DNA from: an uncultured bacterium
GTDB taxonomy: Bacteria > Bacillota > Clostridia > Peptostreptococcales > Anaerovoracaceae
DNA: 24,305 nucleotides
NCBI GenBank assembly: GCA_905214225.1
Contig: CAJMLL010000036.1
Coordinates: 1-24,305 of the forward strand
Reading direction: 5' to 3'
The translations under genes and the position numbers were made by a program. Numbering within the stretch: the stretch's first letter is position 1; each line of letters starts with the position of its first letter. This document shows, piece after piece, positions 1 through 6,730 of this stretch. The notes under the pieces were generated by a model. That model was given only the letters and a program-made list of their open reading frames with translations, had not been told where the DNA came from and did no database searches.

Positions 1-294
1 TTAGTTTCTCAGTAAATACTGCTGCAGTCAACGTGCATTAGCTTTGACGCTTACGTTCGGGCAGAAGAGGGATGGGAAGAGACTGCGGATGATTGGAGCG
101 TGAATTACAGCCGAATGCATAAGCGCTCTCGATGTTAGAAAATACGGACTATTGTTTGCAATATAAGATCGTAGAAAAGGAGTATGGTAAGTCAATATCG
201 AAAGAAATCGGGTGAATATAGGAAATGACATTGTGATGGAATTGTGTTGGTGATAAGGTAAGAAGAAATCAGAGATCCTATCTGAGTGCACTGC
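1..294. other. Upstream region without a supported gene; from about 148 it is homologous to the region before the second surface-protein gene
   Basis: No coding region is supported here. The only open frame, on the minus strand, is compositionally odd and has no ribosome binding site. From ACTATTGT at 148-155 onward the DNA is colinear with the region starting at 2444: ACTATTGT and GTCAATATCG are 43 nt apart in both copies (148/191 and 2444/2487), and a block beginning TGATAAGGT follows in both. This is therefore the upstream part of a duplicated module. Positions 1-147 hold nothing I recognise. Confidence 0.6.
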
Positions 295-310
295 GATAGT
301 TTATGATTCA
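295..310 (+). promoter_or_regulatory. Conserved 16-nt block, likely promoter -10 region of module 1
   Basis: The 16 nt GATAGTTTATGATTCA recur exactly at 2593-2608, in each case 18 nt or slightly less before the riboswitch P1 strand. TATGAT inside the block resembles a sigma-A -10 element. No good -35 hexamer lies 17 nt upstream, so an activator or another sigma factor may be involved. Conservation between the paralogous modules is the main evidence. Confidence 0.45.
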
Positions 311-328
311 ATCTCAAACATTTCTCAA

Positions 329-458
329 TACGGATATGAAAAGAGCAAACCGGCCGTGAGACCGGGACGCAAAACTACAGGGTCTTCCGAGTTTCTAAGC
401 GATATGTTCCGGAAGACAGCCAGCTGCCATTCCTGTAACTGTAAAACAAGAATGGAGG
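329..458 (+). promoter_or_regulatory. GEMM-I cyclic-dinucleotide riboswitch, copy 1 (A at the specificity position)
   Basis: The aptamer core is clear: GCAAAC at 345-350, a P2 helix 350-355/360-365 capped by a GTGA (GNRA) loop, then GGACGCAAAA from 365, and a P3 helix GTCTTCCG/CGGAAGAC closing at about 417, followed by GCCAGCTGCC. P1 can form between TACGGATATG (329-338) and CATTCCTGTA (428-437). The 3' strand CCATTC (427-432) can instead pair with GAATGG (450-455), which overlaps the GGAGG Shine-Dalgarno at 454-458. Ligand-stabilised P1 should free the site, so this reads as a translational ON switch (inference). By alignment to the Vibrio Vc2 aptamer, position 20 is A344, whereas copy 2 has G. 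A20 is the feature of GEMM-I members that accept 3',3'-cGAMP. Confidence 0.9.
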
Positions 459-466
459 TATTTACT

Positions 467-2264
467 ATGAGAAGAGAGAACAAGAGAAAGGGACTGAACC
501 GATTACTGGTTCTCGTCCTGGCTGCAGTCGTCACCATGGCGTTCAGCTTTACGAGTATTTCGTTTGCGGATGAAAATGGGGGGGGTGAGCGAGCCTTCGT
601 CATCATTCACTAAATCCATGCAGGTGAATGGGAAAACTTTTACATTGGAAGGTCTTACCCCAATTGCAGGGGAAACATACCACGGTAGTGTTTCTCGTCC
701 GACAAACGCTACGTTATATTCTGGAAAAACAGCGTATATTCAGTCACGTCCATTTAAAGGAGAGCAATGTGATAAATGTAATACATACATTTATGGATAC
801 ACAGCATTAAATTATTATGTATCGAGATATAAGATAACTGAAGGAACAAACGATATTGTAAAAGATGATAGTTATGACCTTGTTGGAGTAAATAGTTCTG
901 ATAAGTTTAATGGCGAGCCGGGACTTAGATTTACATTTACTGCAAACAGGCCTGGAAAAGCTAAACTAAATTTTACATATTATTATAAATACAATTTTCC
1001 TGGAACTGATGGTTATGTTCAGTGTCAAAATCCAGAATGTGCTAATTACCAACAGGATCCAAGTTATGATGTTGGACCAGATTTGGATCTTTATCAATCG
1101 AATCAAACGATTAATCTTACAGTATTAACAAAGTATAACATTAAGTACGATGCCAATGGAGGAACCAATGCTCCGGAAGCAGCAGAGATAAAGGACAGCA
1201 CAGACAGCCGTCAGGATTTTGAACTTTCTTCCGATGTACCAGAGAGAAAGGGGTATAGCTTCCTGGGGTGGTCCGAAGATAAGGATGCGAAGAAGGCTGA
1301 TTATAAAGCGGGAAGCAAGTACACGATGACGTGGCCGGATACTGCGAAGACTCTCTATGCCGTATGGGAAAAGGAAAACAGTACTCCGACGAATCCGGTA
1401 ACTCCGGTCAGTCCGTCCACACCGGCAGAGAATCATACGGTCATCTTCCACTATAACGATGGAACAACTGCAGACGTTACACAGAGCGTAGCGGATGGCA
1501 GTCAGGCTGTAAAACCGGGCAATCCGTCCCGGGATGGATATACATTTGATGGCTGGTATAGTGATGCAGAATTAACAAAATCATACGATTTCAGTACTCC
1601 GGTTAAGAATAATGTCGAACTATATGCAAAATGGACGAAGAAAAATGAAACCGTTAATCCTGAACAGCCAGCGGTAAAGGGATTCCTGTTGCCGCGTGTT
1701 CTGTCCTCGGGAAAGACTGCACAGACATTAACCTGGACCAAAGTCGATCAGGCAGACGGGTACGATGTCTACTTTGCAAAGTGCAATACGGCATACCACG
1801 AATATCCGCTGAAGAAGGTCACTTCCGTCAAGGCATCTCAGACAAGGACATACAGGCGTACAGGACTTAAATACCAGACTCCATATAAGTACATTGTAAA
1901 GGCATACAGGATCGTCAATGGAAAGAAAACGATCATCGCAAGCAGCGTATCCGTTCATTCCATTGCCGGAAATGCAAATGCAAAGTATGCAAATGTGAGA
2001 GCCGTGAAAACGACAAAGAAGACCGTTACGGTAAAGAAGGGCGGCAGCCTGCAGCTGAAAGCGTCTGCTCTGGGATATCGCAGCGGAAAACAGGTTCTGT
2101 CTAAGGGTCACTGCCCGGAAATCCGTTACATCAGCAGGGATAAATCCATTGCAGCAGTAACAGCATCCGGAAAAGTCAAAGGCAGGAAGATCGGATCCGT
2201 AAAGGTTTACATCCTCGGAAGCAATGGCGTAAGAACGGATGTAACTGTGAAGATTGTAAAATAA
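467..2264 (+). CDS. Secreted InlB-repeat/Fn3/Big2-like surface protein, split by a frameshift at a G8 tract
   Basis: ATG 467 follows GGAGG with an 8-nt spacer and encodes a signal peptide (basic MRRENKRKG, hydrophobic LLVLVLAAVVTMAF, likely cut after SISFA). At 578-585 lies a run of eight G. As sequenced, the frame ends at the TAA at 611-613, giving a 48-residue peptide. The rest of the gene continues in the +1 frame to 2264. With seven G the product would be 598 residues. The mature part has an N-terminal domain with two cysteine pairs (C-D-K-C near 770, C-Q-N-P-E-C near 1025), two InlB B-type repeats (about 1137-1375 and 1435-1640, ending LYAVW and LYAKW), an Fn3-like segment and a Big2-like C-terminus. 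No LPXTG motif or terminal membrane anchor is seen. The 600-1130 stretch is clearly AT-richer than the rest. Either phase variation, a pseudogene or a base-calling error could explain the frame break. Confidence 0.8.
578..585 (+). repeat. G8 homopolymer, candidate phase-variation tract
   Basis: Eight consecutive G directly follow the codons for ADEN, just past the predicted signal-peptide cleavage site. Loss of one G joins the signal peptide to the 560-residue downstream frame; the present length gives early termination. The paralogue at 2753 has no such tract at the corresponding place. Slippage at homopolymers is an established cause of on/off switching of surface proteins. The same length error could also come from sequencing. 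Confidence 0.7.
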
Positions 2265-2322
2265 CTCCTCTCCGGAAGGAGATCAGAAAATGAAAATGAG
2301 AAGTTAACACATTGCAGTGCAG

Positions 2323-2366
2323 AAGCCGGCAGTGGTTCATCATCCAGGTGAGCCCTGCCGGCTTTC
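2323..2366 (+). terminator. Terminator after surface-protein gene 1
   Basis: AAGCCGGCAG (2323-2332) pairs perfectly with CTGCCGGCTT (2355-2364). The stem extends inward with GGTTCA/TGAGCC. The U-run is weak because the sequence continues TTCCTCTT. The preceding bases ATTGCAGTGCAGAA also precede the terminator of the paralogue, so the 3' ends are duplicated too. Confidence 0.8.
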
Positions 2367-2592
2367 CTCTTGAACGGGTAAATTTTGTCTGAACTGAAGA
2401 GGCTGCAGCGTGTTTTTATACGGTTGTGTAGAAATAAACATGTACTATTGTATTTACATGTTTATTGTAATCAGACAGAGCAAGACGTCAATATCGTTTA
2501 AAAATAAGTGAATTTAAGAAAGGGCCTTGTGACGGGGCGGCATAAATGATAAGGTTGAAACAAATCAGAAAACTCTTCTGAGTGCAATGTGT
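2367..2592. other. Intergenic region between the two surface-protein modules
   Basis: No gene is supported. The stretch holds a copy of the CTCTTG/CGGGT/ATTTTGTC motif (2367-2393) flanked by CCTCTT/AAGAGG, then a perfect 11-bp inverted repeat (2433-2466), and from 2444 the duplicated upstream region of module 2, with the same spacing of ACTATTGT and GTCAATATCG as in module 1. Confidence 0.6.
2433..2466. repeat. Perfect 11-bp inverted repeat AATAAACATGT/ACATGTTTATT
   Basis: AATAAACATGT at 2433-2443 and its exact reverse complement at 2456-2466 enclose 12 AT-rich bases. It has no following T-run, so an operator or a recombination scar at the module boundary is as likely as a terminator. The first module has ACTATTGT at the matching place but not the flanking arms. 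Confidence 0.6.
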
Positions 2593-2608
2593 GATAGTTT
2601 ATGATTCA
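2593..2608 (+). promoter_or_regulatory. Conserved 16-nt block, likely promoter -10 region of module 2
   Basis: Identical to 295-310 and at nearly the same distance from its riboswitch. TATGAT is the probable -10 element. TTGAAA at 2555-2560 is too far upstream to serve as a normal -35. Confidence 0.45.
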
Positions 2609-2625
2609 CCTAAACGTTTCTCTGA

Positions 2626-2745
2626 TACAGTGTTGTAAAAGGCAAACTGGCCGTGAGGTCAGGACGCAAAACTAGAGGGTCTTTCTCTGCATCGATGCAT
2701 GGGAAAGACAGCCAGCTGCCATTCCTGTAAACGCAAGAATGGAGG
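2626..2745 (+). promoter_or_regulatory. GEMM-I (c-di-GMP-I type) riboswitch, copy 2
   Basis: GGCAAAC (2641-2647) is followed by a P2 helix CTGGCC/GGTCAG with a GTGA loop, GGACGCAAAA, a P3 helix GTCTTTC/GAAAGAC with an inner TGCATCGATGCA palindrome, and GCCAGCTGCC. P1 pairs TACAG (2626-2630) with CTGTA (2725-2729). Helices covary with copy 1 (P2 C-G to T-A, P3 C-G to T-A, P1 G-U to A-U), which supports a real RNA. CCATTC (2719-2724) can pair with GAATGG (2737-2742) and mask the GGAGG site at 2741-2745. Position 20 is G2641, as expected for c-di-GMP. Confidence 0.93.
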
Positions 2746-2752
2746 TTTTATT

Positions 2753-4486
2753 ATGAAAAGAGAGAACGCATGGAGAAAAGGCGCAAGCAGGCTGCTGCTT
2801 CTGATCCTCGCCGCAGCCGTAATCGTATCCTTCAGCTTCACCAGTGTACTGGCGATGGATGCAAGAGGAAACGATAATCAGAATGGAGGATCTTCCAGCA
2901 ATCAGTCAGGATCTTATCCCGTTTACATCTATGCAAAGCTGAAGACATCTGACGGGATGTTCGTATGGTCGGCCAAGACCTCAGACGGACAGATTCAGGA
3001 GTCCAAGAATAAGGACGGATGGATCACCCTGGGAAAACTGATCGCGTCGAACAGCGGATGGACCATCGCACCGGGTCAGTCTTACACGACGAAAGACGAT
3101 GGAGCGACCGGCGGATACACCGGCGACTTCAGTTCCCTTGTAAATAAGCTGACACACGGAAATTCCGTAAGTCCTTACAATGTAAACACATCGCAGACTT
3201 TAATCAACGCTGCAGACACCAGCGGATGGAAACTGATCACCGCAAACGGAGCTACGGACTATTCCAATGAGGCTCCTGGAGGCAGCTACGCCTGGCACCT
3301 GAACGGAAGCATCGGAGTCTGGAAAGTGACCTATGATGTGAACGGCGGCAGCGGTTCTGTCACTGACAACACCGGATATCTGAACAACGCCGAGGTATCC
3401 ATCCAGAGCGCGGACGGCGTCAGGAAGGCCGGATACACGCTGACCGGGTGGGAGGATCAGGACGGACATACATACGGCCTGAACGACACCATCACCATGA
3501 AAAAGGACATCAAACTGACGGCACAGTGGACGAAGAACAACAGCTCTGATAATAATACAGACGATAACTCAGGGAATAATTCGGGAAACTCCGGCGGCTC
3601 GTCCGACAATACTCCGGTCAGCCCTTCGACTCCGGTGGAGGAACACACTGTGACTTTCCATTATAACGATGACAAGACTGCGGATGTCACACAGTCTGTA
3701 CCGGACGGTGGCCAGGCCGTTACACCGGACACACCATCCAGAGACGGCTATACCTTCGACGGCTGGTACACCGATTCCGATCTGACGACAAAATATGACT
3801 TTACCAAGAGCGTAACGGGAGATCTTTCCCTCTACGCAAAATGGACAAAGTCCAACACAGCGGTAAAGCCGGTCAGCACATCCGGCAAGGTAACGGGCAT
3901 CCTGCTTCCTAAGGTCATCGCCACAGGAAAGCACAGCCAGACCCTGACCTGGACGGCACTGAAGAATGTAGACGGATACTTCATCTACACCAACCACTGC
4001 GACGAAGCGCAGGGCAGAATCCCGCATCAGTTCAAGAAAGCAGCCACATACAAGGCTTCCAAGGCCCGCGTCTATAAGGTAAAGAACCTGAAGACCGGAC
4101 ACAATTACAAGTACTATGTAGCCGCATACAAGATCAAGAACGGGAAGAAAGTTGTCGTCAGAAACAGTATTACGGTTCATTCCGTAGCCGGAAACACCAG
4201 CGCACGCTCCACAAACGTGAAGTCCGTGAAGGTATCGAAGCGCGCAGTCACACTGAAGAAAGGCCAGACTTACAAGGTTAAGGCATCCATCTCCAAGCTG
4301 AACAAGAAGCGCGCGTTCCTCGACGCGACACACTGCGGACTTCTCCGTTACCTGTCAGCAGACAGCAAGATCGCATCCGTTGATTACAATACTGGAAAGA
4401 TCAAGGCGAAGAAAGCCGGAAAGACAACCGTATACGTACTGGGCGTCAACGGCATCCGCGACAAGGCCGTCGTAACCGTTAAATAG
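2753..4486 (+). CDS. Secreted InlB-repeat/Fn3/Big2-like surface protein (intact paralogue)
   Basis: ATG 2753 lies 7 nt after GGAGG, giving 577 residues; an upstream in-frame start at 2699 lies inside the riboswitch and is rejected. The signal peptide MKRENAWRKG-ASRLLLLILAAAV ends near SVLA. A unique N-terminal domain of about 180 residues follows, then an InlB B-type repeat (YDVNGG to LTAQWTK), an Asn/Ser/Gly/Asp-rich linker (about 3540-3610), a second repeat (HTVTFHYND to LYAKWTK), an Fn3-like segment (TLTWTALKNVDGY onward) and a Big2-like end (SADSKIASVDYNTGKIKAKKAG). The C-terminal half is closely similar to the product of the 467-2264 gene; the N-terminal domains are not. It probably acts outside the cell, in adhesion or matrix, under cyclic-dinucleotide control. 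No sortase motif is seen, so how it is held at the surface is unclear. Confidence 0.88.
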   Translation: MKRENAWRKGASRLLLLILAAAVIVSFSFTSVLAMDARGNDNQNGGSSSNQSGSYPVYIYAKLKTSDGMFVWSAKTSDGQIQESKNKDGWITLGKLIASNSGWTIAPGQSYTTKDDGATGGYTGDFSSLVNKLTHGNSVSPYNVNTSQTLINAADTSGWKLITANGATDYSNEAPGGSYAWHLNGSIGVWKVTYDVNGGSGSVTDNTGYLNNAEVSIQSADGVRKAGYTLTGWEDQDGHTYGLNDTITMKKDIKLTAQWTKNNSSDNNTDDNSGNNSGNSGGSSDNTPVSPSTPVEEHTVTFHYNDDKTADVTQSVPDGGQAVTPDTPSRDGYTFDGWYTDSDLTTKYDFTKSVTGDLSLYAKWTKSNTAVKPVSTSGKVTGILLPKVIATGKHSQTLTWTALKNVDGYFIYTNHCDEAQGRIPHQFKKAATYKASKARVYKVKNLKTGHNYKYYVAAYKIKNGKKVVVRNSITVHSVAGNTSARSTNVKSVKVSKRAVTLKKGQTYKVKASISKLNKKRAFLDATHCGLLRYLSADSKIASVDYNTGKIKAKKAGKTTVYVLGVNGIRDKAVVTVK

Positions 4487-4548
4487 CATGCAAAAGTCTC
4501 TGAGATTGATTTAAAAATAAAAATGAGATAATCATTGCAGTGCAGAAA

Positions 4549-4594
4549 GCCGGCAGCGATTCATCAGAACGATGACCGCTGCCGGCGTTTTTCG
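4549..4594 (+). terminator. Terminator after surface-protein gene 2
   Basis: GCCGGCAGCG (4549-4558) pairs with CGCTGCCGGC (4577-4586), with an inner TCATC/GATGA stem, followed by GTTTTTCGTTT. It is the counterpart of the terminator at 2323 and shares the ATTGCAGTGCAGAA lead-in. Confidence 0.9.
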
Positions 4595-4613
4595 TTTCCG
4601 GAATGGGCGGTGG

Positions 4614-4669
4614 AAAAAGCCCAGATCCACAGCTGCGAAGTTCCGCGCTGCGGCATCAGACTAGTCTGG
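4614..4669 (-). terminator. Terminator of the ACT/DUF711 operon
   Basis: On the minus strand CCAGA and TCTGG (plus 4665-4669 and 4621-4625) enclose CCGCAGC/GCTGTGG (plus 4647-4653 and 4627-4633), then GC and a run of five T (plus 4614-4618). It lies just after the end of the DUF711 gene and faces the plus-strand terminator at 4549. Confidence 0.7.
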
Positions 4670-4678
4670 CCGTGATAC

Positions 4679-6046
4679 TTAGTTCTTCAGACTCTGCAGC
4701 GGAGCCGGAATCCGTCCGCCGCGGTGAATCATTTTGGCAGGGGACTGACGGCGGACGTTCATGACCGGGCCGCTTCCCAGGAGGCCGCCGAAGTTCAGTT
4801 CTTCGCCTTCCTTAAGGCCGATGGCCGGAATGACGCGGACGGCGGTGGTCTTGGAGTTGACCATGCCGATGGCGGCTTAGTCGGCGATGATCGCGGAGAT
4901 GATTTCCGCTGTGGTGTCGCCCGGAATGACGATCATGTCCAGACCGACAGAGCAGACGGCGGTCATGGCTTCCAGTTTTTCGATGGACAGGGTCTTGCTT
5001 CTCGCGGCGGAGATCATGCCTTCGTCCTCGGTGACCGGGATGAAAGCGCCAGAGAGTCCGCCGACGCTGGAGGAGGCCATCAGTCCGCCTTTCTTTACGG
5101 CGTCGTTGAGCATGGCAAGGGCAGCTGTGGTGCCGTGGCCGCCGCATTCTTCCAGGCCGATTTCTTCAAGGATCCGGGCAACGGAATCGCCGATGGCCGG
5201 GGTCGGTGCCAGGGACAGGTCGACAATGCCGAACGGGACGTCCAGCATTGAGGCGGCTTCTTTTCCGATCAGCTGGCCGACACGTGTAATCTTGAAGGCT
5301 GTCTTCTTAATGGCTTCGGCGATTTTGTCCATCGGCGCGTCGTCCGGCATGCGCTGAAGCACGCTCCGGACTACGCCCGGTCCGGAAACACCTGTGCTGA
5401 TGCAGCAGTCCGCATTTCCCACACCGTGAAAAGCGCCGGCCATGAAAGGGTTGTCTTCCACAGCGTTGCAGAATACCACCAGCTTCGCGTCTCCGATGCA
5501 CTGTTGGTCCCTGGTCAGTTCCGCGGTTTTGCGGAATACCCTTCCCATCATCTCTACAGCGTCCATATTGATGCCGGCCTTGGTAGAGCCGATGTTTACG
5601 GACGAGCAGACCAGCTCAGTTTCTGCCAGGGCCTGCGGGATGGCTTCGATCAGTTCCCGGTCGCCGGCGCTGAATCCCCGGTGCACCAGCGCGCTGAATC
5701 CGCCGATGAAGTCGATGCCGATCTCGTGGGCCGCCTTGTCCAGCACCCTTGCGTATTTCACCGGATCGCCGCCGCTGACGCCTGCCAGCATGGAGATCGG
5801 CGTAACCGCAACCCGTTTATTGACAATCGGAATGCCATATTTATCAGAAAGCTTTTCACCGGTTTTTACCAGATGGTCCGCTTTTCTGAGAATCTTATCG
5901 TATATTTTTCTGCAGGACAGGTCGATATCGCTGTCCGCGCAGTCTAAGAGAGAAATGCCCATGGTAATTGTCCGCACGTCCAGGTTTTCATTCTGGATCA
6001 TGTTTACCGTTTCCATTATATTATCCATTGGCAGTGGCATGGTCAT
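4679..6046 (-). pseudogene. UPF0210 (DUF711/PFL-like) protein gene with an internal stop
   Basis: The start at 6046 follows AAAGGAGG with a 5-nt spacer. The first 389 residues match the UPF0210 family, e.g. [34 protein letters not shown] and [13 protein letters not shown]. Codon 390 is TAA (plus 4877-4879, read TTA). The family sequence continues in the same frame without any break: [29 protein letters not shown] and the terminal [13 protein letters not shown] [15 protein letters not shown], ending at 4679. Relatives I know have ADEAAIGM here, so a single G-to-T change of a Glu codon explains the stop. Total length, about 455 codons, is normal for the family. The biochemical role of UPF0210 is not established; it is nearly always encoded next to the ACT-domain UPF0237 protein, as here (14-nt gap). 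A recent null mutation or a base-call error are the two likely explanations. Confidence 0.85.
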
Positions 6047-6060
6047 GATTACCTCCTTTA

Positions 6061-6333
6061 TTAAATGGTATGCATTGCCTTGAAAATATTTTCATGCATC
6101 AGATGAATTTCCATATCCGGCAGCGCTTTCTGCACTGCGCTCTGCAGATCATTCAGCGTACCGTCAAGAGCAGAGACGTCGATGACCATAACCATAGAGA
6201 AGAATCCGTTCAGTACGGACTGAGACACATCTTCGATATTTCCATTTGCCTTTGCCGCTTCCGTCGCTGCAGCGGCCAGAATTCCCGTGTGATCCTTTCC
6301 CACAACGGTCAGAATCGCATTTTGTTTATCCAT
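6061..6333 (-). CDS. ACT-domain protein, UPF0237 family
   Basis: The ATG at 6333 follows AGGAGGA (plus 6338-6344) closely and gives 90 residues, the usual family length; the longer open frame to 6498 has no support. The protein is a single ACT domain: [16 protein letters not shown] at the start is the typical ligand-binding loop, followed by [16 protein letters not shown] and a short C-terminal helix. ACT domains bind small ligands, often amino acids, and GcvR-like single-domain proteins act as regulators. It is the first gene of a two-gene operon with UPF0210. Confidence 0.9.
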   Translation of the reverse strand: MDKQNAILTVVGKDHTGILAAAATEAAKANGNIEDVSQSVLNGFFSMVMVIDVSALDGTLNDLQSAVQKALPDMEIHLMHENIFKAMHTI

Positions 6334-6609
6334 TTTATCCTCCTGTTCCATTGCCTGATTCAATACAATTGTGTATATTTTAACATATTTGGTTAAAACA
6401 TGGAATATAGGATTGTCAGTTTTGTGTAATTCTGACAAAAAATAAAGGGCGCAAGGGAAAAACGGGCTGCGATCCGGCGGTCCCGGCAGGATTTCCATTG
6501 CGGACAGTCCGTCCGTTCAGCCTCTTGGCGGGTGGATTTTGTCGGAAGGAAGAAATTGTGGGAGATTGACAAAATATAAACAGTGAAATTAAGCGGATTA
6601 AATAAATTT

Positions 6610-6646
6610 CCACATGATTATTGATGAAAATTTATTCATGATGTGG
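6610..6646. repeat. 37-bp imperfect palindrome upstream of ung, possible operator
   Basis: CCACATGAT (6610-6618) and ATGATGTGG (6638-6646) are inverted with one mismatch, and ATGAA/TTCAT lies inside. It directly abuts the putative -10 at 6647-6652, a typical operator position. Confidence 0.5.
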
Positions 6647-6652
6647 TAATAT
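6644..6652 (+). promoter_or_regulatory. ung: Putative extended -10 promoter of ung
   Basis: TGG followed by TAATAT (6647-6652) fits an extended -10 element. TTGATG at 6621-6626 would be a -35 with a long 20-nt spacer. An alternative TTGACA at 6566-6571 lacks a good -10 partner. Confidence 0.35.
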
Positions 6653-6664
6653 TAAAATTACAGG

Positions 6665-6702
6665 GCGCTGGAGGCGGTAAGACCGCGATATGATTCCGGC
6701 GC
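6665..6702 (+). promoter_or_regulatory. Stem-loop in the ung leader
   Basis: GCGCTGGA (6665-6672) pairs with TCCGGCGC (6695-6702, one G-U pair), enclosing the hairpin GCGGT-AAG-ACCGC (6674-6686) and an eight-base internal loop. It lies 10 nt before the Shine-Dalgarno sequence. It does not match a riboswitch class I recognise. Confidence 0.45.
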
Positions 6703-6730
6703 ATCATCGAGTAAGGAGAGATTGCTGTTT

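Larger units (their letters stand above)
6334..6730. other. Divergent intergenic region with several RNA/DNA stems
   Basis: No gene is supported in these 397 bases between the minus-strand ACT gene and ung. They hold AT-rich DNA next to the ACT gene (probable promoter, hexamers not clear), a GC-rich segment that can fold as a three-way junction (GGCTG 6465-6469 with CAGCC 6518-6522, enclosing GATCC/GGATT and CGGAC/GTCCG hairpins), a copy of the CGGGT/ATTTTGTC motif (6522-6546), a 37-bp imperfect palindrome (6610-6646), and a stem-loop leader just before ung. Confidence 0.55.

Noticed and set aside
4877..4879. Stop-codon recoding in the UPF0210 gene
   Set aside because: The codon is TAA, used as a normal terminator by other genes here, and no recoding signal is evident; mutation or a base-call error is simpler.
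4724..5251. Asp/Gly-rich plus-strand open frame of 175 residues
   Set aside because: Reverse-strand reading of the UPF0210 gene.
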